Source of the DNA: Gnetum montanum
Lineage: Eukaryota > Streptophyta > Gnetopsida > Gnetales > Gnetaceae
Direction of reading: 5' to 3'
Length of the DNA stretch: 64,000 bases
Assembly: GCA_015680685.1 (NCBI GenBank)
Contig: MNCI01021551.1
Location: forward strand, 141,051-205,050
In this document: positions 23,501 to 36,365 of the stretch, in pieces
Numbering within the stretch: the first letter of the stretch is position 1
Layout: each line of letters begins with the position of its first letter
Notes under the pieces: generated by a model
Databases searched by the model: none
Told to the model about the DNA's origin: nothing
The model's input: only the letters and a program-made list of their open reading frames with translations
Position numbers and translations under genes: made by a program

Positions 23501-25509
23501 CTTAGTCTAAAATGGAGCCATTCTACAATCTGGATAGTGTAACTTAGTAACAAATGATGTAATTATTATAACAAGACCTAAAAGAGCATGTTGTAATAAT
23601 GGGCATGTATCTTGAGGTGACCTTTGGGGGTTTGACCTAAGGTATTTATACTTAAGAATTAGAAATTGTAGCACCATGCAATTGTAGAGCTAATAAAGGT
23701 AAACAAAAAATGCTAGGTGAACTAAGATAGAAAGGTGAATGGCTATCCCTTCTAGTCAAGTACAAGTCTAACTATGGTGGTAATGCCAAATTACCTCTAA
23801 ACAAATGTTCAAGGAAGATAATCCCAACAAACCCTTAAAGCATGAACTAGATATATGATTTCTACATTAATAAAACTCTTTTTAATTTTCTTTTTCATTT
23901 TCTCTATTAGATTCATTATGCATAATATTAAATATTACATATATATGATATTTTTCATAACATTTATGAACAAGGTATCACAACAAGTAGGGCATATCAT
24001 GGTACAAGATAAAAACACAAAATATTGACTAGTCAAATAACACATCAAGGGTTCAAGCCACAAGACATACCAACTAGGAACAAGTATCTAGAACTAAGAT
24101 ATTACATAGTGCATGTGGGAACCTTATTATATTATTCAAGAGACTTGGTCTATACATTTATTTTTGCTTATGTATTGTATTATTTGTGTGTGACATGTAT
24201 TTGTATGTTATACATTAAGGATGAAACTTTGTTTTAGATATATGTTTTATGAATAATTATAGTCTTGTTTCTTAGTATCTTCATATTATTGAATTCTTTC
24301 AAGTCTAAGTGTCAAATTTTTAAGATGTAGAGGAAAGTCACGTTCATTAGGAAAAACAAGAAAAGTGAACATCATACCTTCACTATAGATTGTGATTAAG
24401 TTGTGATAATCTAAAGGCATTGGGTACTAGTCATGATGTGCTAGTAATGAGGTTACACTAATAGTTTTAAACTAGATGTGGATTATGATAAGGTCATGAT
24501 AGATGTTGGAAGTCATTATGAAACAAGAATTTCTATTAGGACTCTTGACAAATCATGGCTTATAGAATTAGGATCATAGTTAGATAGCAATGAAAAATGA
24601 GAATTCACAATGTACTTGTGACCAAGTTGACATGTAGCAAAAAAGGATTATAAATGCATTTACGATTGCTTATTTTTGAGGTCATGGTCATACAAGAAAC
24701 AAATATCATGAGTCATTATGAACTAGTGTTGAGGTTGTAGTCTAATTTTTTCTATGTTCAGAGATGTTTGGAGCTACAATATGTTTGGTTTATGAAGTTA
24801 GGCATTCAAGTCATTCATGAAGGTTATTTTTGATGATATTTTGTTTCTTATTTTACAATAAATATTAGTACTATGAAAGTAAATGTTTTTATATCTCCCT
24901 TACTACCATTATACTTGTATGATGTGCTTTTTTCTAATGCAATGTATAGTTGATTGTATTTAGGACTAGCATCAATCTGTATAGACTAGTTGATGATGGG
25001 AATTTTGGAGTGATTATATTAATCTTAACTAGGATGCATCAGTAAGGCCCTTTTCATATGTCCCATCATATGAGAGAGGGAAAATATTCATACTTGGCAT
25101 TTCTTATTCCTCCAAAATGTTATGAGATTATTCAACATCCCTATAATTAACATTGCTATGGATAATAAATTCTTCAATTTCATTATTCTAGTTTAGACTG
25201 ATAATGAAAATTCCACTAGTATGTTATTTGACTTAGTATAAGTACACATGATAACTTTATTCACATATTAACATTGAGTACAAGTACATGCTAGTTTTCA
25301 AATGTGTGTTGGTAGTGGTGGGTGAAGGAAATTACTCTTAGATTTGGTCTTGTTTTTTTAAGTTAGACTATCATGTGTATTTTATTGATCTTGATCTTAT
25401 GATGTTTTTGTCCTTAGTTGGGATGTATGAATGGATGTTTCATATTCTTGGATACTAATATGTTATATAGGTCTATTATCCATGTCTAAGTTTCCTTATC
25501 TATTGTGTC
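20582..25509. other. AT-rich spacer with no recognisable gene
   Basis: About 4.9 kb in which all frames are broken. No RT, integrase, gag, tRNA or repeat array was identified. It is likely very old transposon sequence, and element B inserted at its right end (target base group GTGTC at 25505-25509). Confidence 0.5.
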
Positions 25510-26410
25510 TGATGAGTGGTGGGTAGTCAGTATGCCCAACCATATGAATCACGAGTGCTCACATGTGATCCATTTGAATTCCATAGACTTAGTTACCTAA
25601 GTTGCTAATATTCCTAAATAGTGGTTTATGTAGTTACAACTCATTGTCTTCTCAATTTACACTTGTTTTCTAACTATGTGTATGGTTAAGCGTGGTTGAG
25701 GCATAAGATGTTTATTTTTATAATTATTTTATTATATTCTTCTCCTAATTACTTAATGATGGAACAAATATTTAATTATTGAATTAATTAACTAGCTAAA
25801 TACTTTATTAATTAACTATCCTAATGTGGAGTATCCATTTCCACTTGTCATACACATCCTATACTTATATTAATGCTACGGATTTACGAAGTGTATACTA
25901 CTAGAGGTACCAAGTATCCATTATTAGGATCACCAAGCATTAATACATTATGCTCAAAGTGGTCATACTCATGTACTTATGGTTAACTACATTAATAAAT
26001 TAAGAACATAAATTTAAACTGCATGTAAAGTAAATTACTAAAAAGTAAAAGTAAACTAGTCTAAGGAATATAATGGATGTAAGAAATCTCAATTTTATTA
26101 TTGTTCATGACAATGTGTCTAGGTACATGTGCACTAAAATAAAATTTTGTACAATCTCATAAATCCATGTGGTAGGTACTCAAAGGAAAAATGTTCTAAC
26201 TCTTGAAGGAAGAAACTTCAAGACTTTAGCTTAAACTAACACTAAAATATATCATAAATGTGAGGTGTATATGAATTTATATAGGCAATGACTATGTTAG
26301 CATTGAAATAACTATATCAATACATCCTAGCATGCATTGATGGGAATACATCAATGGGGCTACATCAACAAGCATGTGATGACATAGCCTATATTATAGA
26401 CTTTTTATCA
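25510..26410 (-). repeat. Element B 3' LTR (901 bp)
   Basis: Plus-strand start TGATGAGTGGTGGG is the inverted family end CACCACTCATCA. The other end is TTTTTATCA, next to the polypurine tract. A minus-strand TATA-like box (CCTATATAAATTCAT, 26285 down to 26271) is present. The U3 near 26320-26390 repeats CATTGATG and TACATCAA words. Confidence 0.88.
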
Positions 26411-26423
26411 TACCCCCATGACT
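26411..26423 (-). promoter_or_regulatory. Polypurine tract of element B
   Basis: Minus strand AGTCATGGGGGTA directly before the 3' LTR. The same 13 bases precede the 3' LTR of element D (49502-49514), and AGTCGTGGGGGTA does so in G (61832-61820). It primes plus-strand DNA in LTR elements. Confidence 0.85.
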
Positions 26424-29400
26424 GATTGAAAATCCATCCTGATGTGCAAAACATTGGGATCAAGTTTCTTACAAAAACTAGAGATGTAGATCATTGAACT
26501 TAGAGGGGGGGATGAATAAGTTCCCTAAACTAAAATTCTTTGAACAAAGAACACACACCAAATTTAACGTTGTTCCCCAACTTGGGTAGTCCAGACTAAG
26601 AGGGTAGTTTGCAAGCATACCTCTGGACTTTATTACTTTCAAATGTGTATTGAAGGACATCATACCATGTACAAGCACTAAACTCCACTCCAAAGTAATT
26701 TGATGCTATGAATCCACTCAATCCCATAAGGTCCTAATAAGCTTAATATGTGGTTTCCAGGATCCCATAACCTTTACAATCTTGAGCTCCACTCTAGAGT
26801 GTTGTGGCACTACACCAACACTCAATTCCATAGGATCTTGACAAGCTCAAGAAAGATGCCTTCTCACAAGAAGCACATCAACCTTATAAGGCAACAAGTG
26901 AGAATAACAATTACAAGGGATGAATGAAACTTTAGTTTGCTAATCCTTGTACTTTGAGGTACATCACACTTTATGATAGAAAATAGATAATAAAATGAAG
27001 AGAAATAATGATTGCAATGATTGTCAATTGATCACACAATTATTATACAAATGCTTTCACATTTCCCAATGATTACGATGTCTTCTTATATTCACCATGA
27101 TTGTACAACGTGGTGGATAACTTTGTTGGAATAGCAAGCTATTCCTTCCCTTTTGCATAACTTGCAAATTAGACATAGAAAGGGAAGTGTCTTTCTACCC
27201 TTTTCATTTTCCTTGAAGTGTTTTTCAATCTCTAGAAAATGAGTTGGGTTAGGATGACTAGGAATTTTTTGCTTAGAGCAATGCATGCCATGGTGAAGAA
27301 GGTTGTCATCTTACTAGTTCTTACCATTAGGTTTAGTTGATAGGCCACTAATGAGCACCTAAAGTAGTAATATAAATACCATTTATTTTACTTTATATTA
27401 AATTTCTAGTAAGTATATTTTACTCCATTATTATCATCTATATTATGTTCTATCTCATTAATAATATTTCTTTATATCTTATAATGTAGGATCAAAAATC
27501 AGGACTAAATGACCTCAAATGAAGAATTAAACTACACCATCATGTTTGAAATGTTCATATTAACTAATATTAATACATGGTTTACATAATAAGGATTCTA
27601 GATATGAAAGTTATGGCTAGTCAAAGTTGTCCATGAAGAGCACCATTCAAATCTACCATACCAGAAGAAATGAACTCCACCTACCATCAACACCATACCA
27701 GAAGGATGCCTTGGGAGCCACCTACCTAGTAGGTGAACACTCTAGAACCACTTACCTAATAGGTGAGGACCTGGGAACCCACCTACCTCATAGGTGAAGA
27801 CTTTGAAGCCACCTGTTTAGTAGGTGAAAACTTTTAAGGTCCATTGAAGGTTCATGTTTCTCCATTAATTAGATCCATATTTTGTATAAATTGAGGCATT
27901 GGGCTTTGTTCTTCCTAATACTTGAGGAGGGTACATTGAGATCTATGTTTCCCTACTACTTGATTGCTCATTAATTTAAGGAAATTGTTGTTTTCTCCCA
28001 CTTCTCTTTCAATTCTTATATTATTTTTTTTCTTTCATTTGTATGAGTGGAGTTAGGAATCCTTTCTCAACACTAGAGGAAAGGAAGGAGTCTCATCCAT
28101 GTACAACCATTTTCTCATTATCTTTGTATGAGTTAAGGCTATAAAAGTTTACACAAATATCATTTCATTTTAATGAAAGAGAAGTTGGAGTCCTTACATA
28201 ATTTTGCTTTATGTTACAAAGCATTCATGTTCTATGGATGTACCAACAATTGATAGGTGATAGATATTGATGAAGGGAGAAGTTAGAATACCAATGGAAT
28301 AGATAATAAACTATTGGGCTCACTGTTGTTTTTGGGTACTTGAATCACTTAGGCTTACCTCTAGGAGTACAACATTCAAATTAAAAGAGGATGAGGTGAT
28401 AAACTAGTGACATAACTAATCCAACTATAGAAGTTCTCATTGGCCACAATCTTGAAATATGCTCTTTTGACATTTTTAAGGGCACCATACTCCTTATGAT
28501 CCACATCATAACATTATTAGACCTACTACTTCTTGGCTTCTGGGTCCACCTACAAGGATATCTTAGCCAACTTTGCTCCTATCTTAGGAAAGTCAAGAGA
28601 CTCCACTATGGCCTCAATTAAGTAGGATATGTTTATGTTCTTGATCTTTACCAACGCATCTCCTTGTCAATATTTCTAGGATAAGTAAGTCTTTTTCATG
28701 TACCATTATCCATTGTTAGAGAAAATGGGACAAAACAAAGACCACTATAATTGTTTTTGAGCCTCTTCTAGTTCTAGCTCCAAGAAGGATCTAAAGTTTA
28801 GGTCTTGGAGAATAGCACTTTGGACCTTCTTGGTCCTAATGCACTCTAAATAGGCCTTCATTAGGATGACCTCTAGGTTAGCCCTTGGACTAGAAGACTT
28901 GTGCTATTTAGATTGTCTTGTTTCTTCAGTGGGAATCTACCTAACAAATTCCACTTTGGACTTCCCATAAAGAGATCCAGCAGCATGGGTGACCTTAATT
29001 ACTTGCACTTGGGGTTATGGTTGCTATTGTCTTTTGTCCCTTCCTCCTCAAGGTCACTTTTCCCTAGGCTACAAAATCCCTCCCACTTGTGGTCCTCATT
29101 TTGGTGTTATCTGTGATCAAAAAAATAGCCAATAATTTGCTTTTTAGTTATTAGGTGTTAAGAGTTGATTATTTGAATGCTTGTTTGTGATCTTAGCTAG
29201 GTGTATTATTTTAATATTATTTTCTTCTTCAACTATCAAAGTTTGTTTGTTAGTCTTAACCCTTTATGATGATTAATTTAATATTATGTTAATGGATTAA
29301 CCATGGATAGTTGAAAATTTTTTTAAAGAAATTTGTGAGAAAAACTAAAGGTTTGTGCTCCCCATGATGTAAAGCTTACCTCTAGTAGCTCACAGGTCAA

Positions 29401-30518
29401 AAAAATAGGTGAAATTGAATAAGCAATATATGAATTATGAGGCTTGGAAGGCTCTTGGGAACTAAAAATCTACAAAAGCTCCTCTAGCTTTATTGAAAAA
29501 TGAGAGAAATTATCTAAGTGTCAAGTGTATATCTATACTACAGTAAAGAGCTACATCAATTCATCACACAACATTAACATGGTTACATTGATGTAGCCAT
29601 TCTTTACGATTTCTTACATTAAGAAATATAGGAATTTTAAATGAGTTTTAGAATAAAAAAAGAGTCCAATGGAATCCATAAAGATGAAGAATAATGACAA
29701 AAACCTAGTAGAGAGTAGGTTTATCTTAGAGAAGTAGTTCAAGAAGAATTGGACAAAGTTATGATAAACTATATGATGAAATGCTATTAGGATGATTAAT
29801 TAGACAAGTGATATTTGGTAGGGAATTTTAATAAAATTAGATCAAAGGGATGTAAGTGGATCCTTCCCAAAGTAGATATAGGCCTCACATGCCCTTCTAT
29901 ACCTTCATCATAAAGAGTTCGAGGACCACAAGGATGATGAATGATTGAGTTAAGTTAAATCCCATACCTGTAAACAATTGTCCAAGGGTTATATGATCTA
30001 GAAAAAAAATTAAATAGTTTCATAAGGTATAAGATAGTGAGGTGGTATATCATGAGATGAATAAATGGTAGAGAGAGAGGATTGGAAGAGCGCATCCTAG
30101 TCACACAAGGTTCTTAGTGGAATTTTTGATTAAGATGATTTGATACCAATTCATTCCAAGTCAAGATCAAGTCCATTCCACTTTCAGTGACATCACATTA
30201 ACATATGCACTCTTTATACCATAAAATTAATAGTGTTAGTAGATTACATAATCCAAAGATAAAAATTGGTCTTTTGTTTAATCAATCATAATAGTGATAG
30301 CTTCCTTTAGTACTTTTCTAGATTTGTAGTAGTAATAACCAAATTCAAGATTTCCAATAAACTAGATGAAATTTATAAAAGAAAAAAGAAAAGGAAATAT
30401 ATATAGAATAAATGAGAAAATATGAAAGAAAATGATAAAAATATAAAGAATAGTGTAAAAAATGAAAATTGATTGTTTTCATCAAGGTATCACATTTGAA
30501 TTGCTGCCTCTCCCATGA
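26424..30518 (-). other. Element B 3' non-coding region
   Basis: About 4.1 kb between integrase and PPT with no supported gene. It contains a purine run with GGGGGGG at 26504-26510, a four-copy 30-bp repeat at 27716-27835, and otherwise AT-rich sequence. Athila elements often carry extra sequence here, sometimes an env-like frame, but no such frame can be followed. Confidence 0.6.
27716..27835. repeat. Four-copy 30-bp tandem repeat with internal hairpins
   Basis: Units begin near 27716, 27746, 27776 and 27806. Unit one contains CACCTAC-CTA-GTAGGTG, a perfect inverted repeat with 7-bp arms. The other copies keep most of it. Tandem arrays in the 3' untranslated region are a known habit of plant Tat/Athila elements. 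Confidence 0.8.
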
Positions 30519-31830
30519 CTATGTTGAGAGGAGGAGATCCAAAAAAATAGAATGAGCATGTTCTAATGCTAACGTATTAGTGTTCTCAATTACATTGGAT
30601 TCCAATAATGGCTTAACTTGTTGAATGTTGATCAATAGATGTTTGTGAGGGCTCAATGGGTGGTAGATGGTTATGGATATAGAAGGAAAAGTTTCATGTA
30701 TTATATAAGGTCCTTCCCATAACATTTAGAATTTAGTATATTATGGTACATGCATGAGATTTTAGTAAAGAATCTCATCTCTAGGATGAAATTTGATTTT
30801 TCTTATCCATGCATCATGAAAGTATTTTAAATGTACCTTATGCACTTTGTTCATCATCAAGACTACTTGTCGATTATCATCTAGTATATTAAGTCTCATT
30901 AGTTATTCTTTCTATGCTAGATCAATGTTGAGGTCAAGCTCACATTTTGTTGTAAGTGTATGAAGTTTAGCTTGGATTAAAAGTTTGGATAAATTTTCAT
31001 ACAACAACTCATATGGAGAGTAGCCTATTGAAAGTCTCTAATTTAAATGATATGCTCAAATATCATCATTAAGATTGGTACTTCAATTCTTCCTATGCCT
31101 ACTGATTGTTTTTGTTAGTATTTTTAGTGATCTTCCTTTTGGTAACTTTAGTTTGACCATTATTGTGGTGATATGGGATTATGAGTTTATGTTGCATTCC
31201 AAGCATTGCATTAGTTTTTGAAAAGTAAATCCTATGAAGTGGGTTTCATTGCTAGAAAGGAGTGCTCTTGGCACATCAAACCTATTTACCACTTATTATT
31301 ATACAAATCATGCTACAATGGTCAATGTAAAGTATAATACTATTGCAACTTCTTCCCACTAGGTACAATAGTCAACCATAATAATGATGTAAACCTTCTC
31401 ATTTAACATGGAAGTGATGGATACCATGAAGTTAATTCCCTAAAGATCAAAAGGATCTAATGGTTGAATCCACCATTGAAGCATTTTCATTCATATGGTT
31501 ATTCCTCCATTCCTTTGACAGCACTCACACAAATGGGAGAAATAGTTAACATCCCTAAAGATTGTTGGCCAAAAGTATCCTACCATGAGGATCTTTATAG
31601 CCATCCTCCTTCCTATGTAGTGGTCCCTACAAGGATCCTCATGATCATCTTGGAGTATGTGCAACTAATCATTATTAGGTACACACCATCGAACCAAGCC
31701 TTCAAGACAAACCTTGTACATGTTTCCTTAGATCTTCATGTAATGCTTAGCCTAGTGAGAAAAATATTGTTTCTTCTTATTGTCTCATCTTATTGGAGTC
31801 TTCTATGTGAGAAGATAGGATAGGAACTAA
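30519..31830 (-). pseudogene. pol: Element B: integrase
   Basis: On the minus strand, GYFWPTIFRDVNYF then CECCQRNGG (about 31580-31500) gives the end of the zinc-binding domain. LDPFDL-stop-GINFM (about 31460) is the P-F-D-x-W-G-I-D-F-M block with the first catalytic Asp converted to Asn (GINFM). VYIIIMVDYCT follows near 31390. The C-terminal block LWEGPYIIHETFPSISITIY (about 30720) and VKPLLESN end the protein at 30519. The domain is full of stops. The last block is echoed at the window end in element G. Confidence 0.82.
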
Positions 31831-31879
31831 TCATATTAATTAGTAACCCTAAGATCTTGAACATTAATGGATTTAACAA

Positions 31880-32530
31880 AGATAATTTCATCTAAAAATT
31901 AATTAGATAAAGGCTCCTCATCCTCACTATCCCATCATAACCAAGATAAGTAGTTGACAACCATGTTCTTAGTTCCTTTCTTTTCTACCATGGTAAGTTC
32001 AAATTCCTATAAAATCATTAGCCACTATATAACATGAGGGCTCACTACTGGCTTAATCATTAGAAAATAAAGAGCACTATGATCAATGTGCATAAGGATT
32101 TGATATTCAAGCACATAGTGCTTGAATTTTTCCAAGGCATACACCATTACCATGAGCTCCTTCTTGGTGATGATGTAATTTAGTTGTGCATCCGCAATGC
32201 TTTTGCTTACATAGTAGATGTAATATGAAATTTTTTATCATTCAATTATATAAGCACTACTTCCAAAGCATAGTTGAAATAATATAAACCAATATTAAAC
32301 ATGTAGAATGGAAGTTTCTATGAACATTTGTTTTAATTGCTAGAATGCTTATTCAAATTCCTTGGTCCAATCAAAAAGTGCATCCTTCATTGTAAGCTTC
32401 ACTAGCAATTTGGTAATCTTGAAGAAATTCTCGATGAAGCACCAATAGTAAATAGTATGTCCAAGGAATGACCTTAACTTCTTTTATAATTTGAGATTAT
32501 CTGGTAATTTCTTGGATTACCCATACTTTC
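31880..32530 (-). pseudogene. pol: Element B: RNase H
   Basis: Minus-strand segments HIDHSALYFLMIKPVVSPHV (about 32090) and FELTMVEKKGTKNMVVNYLS (about 31990) match the DHSALKYL...DKKGTENxVADHLS blocks of plant Gypsy RNase H. The connection from RT runs through 32530-32150 in several broken frames. Confidence 0.8.
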
Positions 32531-33183
32531 TCTAGGTCCATCTCAATCCCTTTTCCCAAAATTTGGTATCCCAGAAAAATGCCTTTTTAAATCATCAAAT
32601 GGCTTTTTTCCAATTGAGTTGTAAGCTTTTCTCCACACAGTGCTTTAGTACTTACTCTAGATGATCCAAGCCTTGCTCAAACTCGGTACCATAGGTGGAG
32701 AAGTTATCCATAAAGACATTGATACCACTAACTCTTTTCTACTAAAAAAATGCTAAGTACCAATCATTAGAATGTTGTAGGAGCATTACATAGGCTAAAG
32801 GGCATGTTTTTATATGCAAAAGTTCCTCAGGGACTTATGAATGTCATCTTGGTCTAATATTTTGGTGCTATTTGGATTTGGTTATAACCACTATAACCAT
32901 GTAGAAAACTATAGTAGTTATGCCTTCCAATTGTATCCAACACCTAGCTCAAAAATGGCAATGAAAAATGATCCTTACATGTTATCATATTCAATAGTAT
33001 GAAATCTAAATAGACTCTCTATATTCCTCCTTTCTTTAGCACAATCACAAGTGGACTTACCCACTCACTATCTACTAAAGGATAGATGAATCTAGTCTTA
33101 AGAAGTTGTTCAACTTCATCCTTAACAATCCTCTTAAGCTTAGAATTTAATCTCCTCTATGGCTACCTCCTTGGCTTGACAAA
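32530..33183 (-). pseudogene. pol: Element B: reverse transcriptase
   Basis: Blocks on the minus strand: VKDEVEQLLKTRFIYPLVDS, EWVSPLVIVLKKGG, KDHFSLPFLS, YYSFLHGYSGYNQIQIAP, GTFAYKNMPFSLCNAPTTF, then INVFMDNFSTYG (about 32730-32690) and GIFLGYQILGKGIEMDLEKV (about 32590-32530). FMDN replaces the FMDD catalytic box, so one metal-binding Asp is lost. The GYSGYNQI and FMD(D)FSVYG style is Athila/Tat-like. Element D interrupts B just before this domain. Confidence 0.88.
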
Positions 33184-33188
33184 GAAGT

Positions 33189-33884
33189 TGATGAGACGCG
33201 ATATCGCGTCATCCCCTGCGATATCACGTACACTATATCGCGGTGCACTGTCATATCTATAAACAAGAGGCAACTTGCCCTTGTTTCCTCATCCTAGGCT
33301 AAAATTAGGGAAACTCTGGTAGATTGATCACTCCAGAGATAGAATATTTTCCATGTGCCTGTAGTAGGAGTCCTAAAGTGAACGAATCTTTATTCGAGCA
33401 ACATTGTACCTGAACACAAGTTGTGTACAGAAATAAAGATGAACTTCCTGGATAAACCTTGTAGTGCATGGAATAGGATTTTATTTAATGTTATTTATTG
33501 CTTTCTCTCTCACCCTTATCTCCTAGTAATGCGAAATGAGTACAACTTGATTACAAGCATTTAAGGATGTGTATGGATAATCAAGGAANNNNNNNNNNNN
33601 NNNNNNNNNNNNNNNNNNNNNNNNNNNNNNNNNNNNNNNNNNNNNNNNNNNNNNNNNNNNNNNNNNNNNNNNNNNNNNNNNNNNNNNNNNNNNNNNNNNN
33701 NNNNNNNNNNNNNNNNNNNNNNNNNNNNNNNNNNNNNNNNNNNNNNNNNNNNNNNNNNNNNNNNNNNNNNNNNNNNNNNNNNNNNNNNNNNNNNNNNNNN
33801 NNNNNNNNNNNNNNNNNNNNNNNNNNNNNNNNNNNNNNNNNNNNATTCGTTTGGTGGAGTGTAGGGGTACCTCGCCACTCATCA
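33189..33884 (+). repeat. Element D 5' LTR, with N gap
   Basis: Starts TGATGAGACGCGATATCGCG, carries a TATA-like box CTATAAACA at 33257 and ends CACTCATCA. N run 33589-33844 hides the middle. A 95-bp stretch around 33380 differs from the 3' LTR at roughly 7-8 positions. Confidence 0.9.
33589..33844. other. Assembly gap (256 N) in element D LTR
   Basis: Unknown bases. The 3' LTR suggests about 470 bp belong here, so the gap size is probably not exact. Confidence 0.85.
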
Positions 33885-33885
33885 T

Positions 33886-33904
33886 TGGCACCATTGCTGG
33901 GGAC
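33886..33904 (+). promoter_or_regulatory. Primer-binding site of element D
   Basis: TGGCACCATTGCTGGGGAC, one base after the LTR end, is the same tRNA-Asp type site as in element C. Confidence 0.8.
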
Positions 33905-34023
33905 TAAGTGTTTGTGCATTGAATAGAATGTAGGATATCACTCACATCGTTGGGAGCCTAAATGAACCTTTGGGTTAATTCAAGAAAAATTTATATAACA
34001 GTAAAATTAGCACACCGATAACA

Positions 34024-34515
34024 ATGTCTTATTCTCATAAGACCAACTCACCACCTAGGGATAATACAAAAGATAGTTGACAATCAAAAACACATAACCT
34101 GAATTAGCTGGTGCCTCAACAATATAAGTTGACATATACTCATCCCGATGAGTATATCCCCAACTTTACTTTTATTCTCCATCAAGGCGAACAGATGCGC
34201 TAGAGAGATTTGCAAGGTAACATCGTGTTACCTCCAGATCGATCAGTCCCAAACATGCTTCTCCATGCTTTGGCACAAATTGACATGATAGAATTATATG
34301 TAGAATACGTTGCGAAAGACTTTGATTCAAGGGATTACTATCCCACAGCTTTGCAATGTATGAAGGACTCAAGGCAGGAGAGCCAACATACACTATTGAA
34401 GGGCAAAGGCCTACACGTCCTTAGCAAAATAGGAGATGAGGAACCCATTATCATGGATTCTCTAACAAATGATGTTCCCCCTCCTAACAATGGTGAGGAG
34501 GTTGGGTATCAGAAC
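34024..34515 (+). pseudogene. gag: Element D: gag N-terminal part
   Basis: ATG at 34024 opens MSYSHKTNSPP, in the same register as element C, which has lost this ATG. The blocks YTHPDEYIPNFTFILHQGE and GNIVLPPDRSVPNMLLHALA follow. One stop is at 34201 (TAG in place of a sense codon). The frame is cut at GGGTATCAGAAC by element E and resumes at 44661. Confidence 0.85.
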
Positions 34516-36365
34516 TGTACCATCTGGAATCGTCGGTGAGAGGCTGGAATGAACGGACACCGAGANGTACCATCTGGAATCGTCGGTGAGAGGCTGGAAT
34601 GAACGGACACCGAGAGATCTATGGATCAAATAGTAAGACCCTTCCTTCACCTGAGGGCATGCTGGAAATCAATGAAGGAAGAGTTCCTTCAATGGTCCAC
34701 ATGTGGATTAAATGAGGACTTCCCTGAACGTACCCAATCATGGTACATTGGGTTATACATAAACAAATGCAAAAAAAATCGAACGTAAACAAAATAAAAA
34801 ACGAATATAAACTGTTTAAATAATGAAAATAGGAAAATGTGAACAAGAAAAATAATGTAAACTATAGAAATATAAGAAAAAATGCAAACTATTTATATTG
34901 ATAAACAATTAGAATATGTATCGGTCAGAATGCAGTTGCAGAGTGATTCGCAAGATGGATGTTTAGCCCCGATGGATGAAAACGGATGCTGGAAAGATGC
35001 AGGTTTTTTTTTTGGGTTGCAAGTGTATAGCATCCAGTCTGTATGAAGCCCATCATATGAGATTGATACCCATATTTCTTAAGTGTGTCAGATTTGAATT
35101 TTCTGAACCTTGACCTAGTGGAAAAATAGGAGATTTATAGGATTTTAGGCACGAGATTTGGATCTAGGAGAAGATCAGTGGCTACGGGGTGAGAAAACTT
35201 TGGATCGGGTGACAGGTGTGTGCATTGACTGGATCCACGAAATGTTACAATATACAGTGTGCAGCATGACCAAGATCTCTTACGCTAACTTGTGTAATCC
35301 ATAGCATAAGAGCTTGATATGCTGAGAAATGCAAAAATTAACAAAGAATGTTAAAGTACAAGAGTGGATCTGGATGTTTGGCCTCCGGATCTGCAGATTT
35401 GTGCTTTTTTTTATGTTGCCAGCCTCCAATATGCATGGATCTAGATCTGATGTGTGTGCATCCTATTCTAGCGTTAGCATCTAGCATCAGCGTCCAATGT
35501 TAGTGTCCAGCATTAGCGTCTAGTATCAGCGTCCAGCGTCAGTATCAACGTCACAAACAACATATGACCTGAAAATAGTGCATCTTGAACTTATTTTTGA
35601 CCTGTGAGATTGATTTTCAGAGTGGATCTACATGCCATGGTTCATGAGGGTTTTGCGTGCCAAATTTGGGCTAATTTGGATGTCGTTTTGGCCTTGTTTC
35701 GGTTGGTGATGCTGATCCTTACGTTGCTGGAAGTATGTCAGCGTGACTAATAATGAATGACCTTAAAACAATGCATTTTGAACCCATTTTTAACCTATGA
35801 GACCCATTTTCAGAGTGGATCTACATGGCATGGGTCATGAGGGTTCTGTGTGCCAAATTTGGGTTGATTTGGATGTCGTTTTGGCCCTATTTTAGTTGGT
35901 GACGCTGATCCTTACGTTGTGGTGCGTCTGAAAAATAACCCCAGCGTCACCAAGTTAAAGTGGCATATTTGAGGCCCAAATATTGATTTGCTAAAGGCTG
36001 AGAGCTACTAGGGACCTTGATGCAGGTCATGGGGGGTCCTTGTGCTTGATTTTGACCTATTTTAACTCAATTTCAGGGATCCAAAAGTTGGAGATGTTGA
36101 GCCTTACGCTGAGTAGCGTAAGAACAGTAACCAAATTACACTTAGCTAAAACAAAGAATTTTGAGCCTAAAAATTTTTATTATGAATGGTGGAAGTTGAT
36201 GCAGGTACTCGAGGCCTTAGGGGACCTTTCCTATTGAATCGTGAACCATCAGGAGCTGTTTTGGAGGCCTCCAAGTTTGGTCATGTTGTACTCATGCTTG
36301 GGTAGCTGCATGACTTAGCATGAATCTTGTTTGAAAGTGCTAGGACAAAATTTTGTGGTGTTTCA
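34516..36365 (-). repeat. Element E 3' LTR
   Basis: Partner of 42291-44655. It includes a false duplication of about 50 bp at the single n (34566). It holds two copies of a 190-bp unit (about 35565-35945), one copy of a second unit (about 35938-36125) and a perfect hairpin CTTACGCT-GAGT-AGCGTAAG at 36103-36122. A G-free start next to the purine-rich minus-strand AAAGAGGGACC (36380-36370) marks the PPT side. Confidence 0.9.
34517..34615. other. Single-n scaffold join with 49-bp duplication
   Basis: 34517-34565 recurs exactly at 34567-34615 around n at 34566. The other LTR has this segment once, so the second copy is an assembly effect. Confidence 0.88.

Noticed and set aside
31464-31823. 119-residue plus-strand frame
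   Set aside because: Antisense of the B integrase, which shows recognisable motifs on the minus strand.
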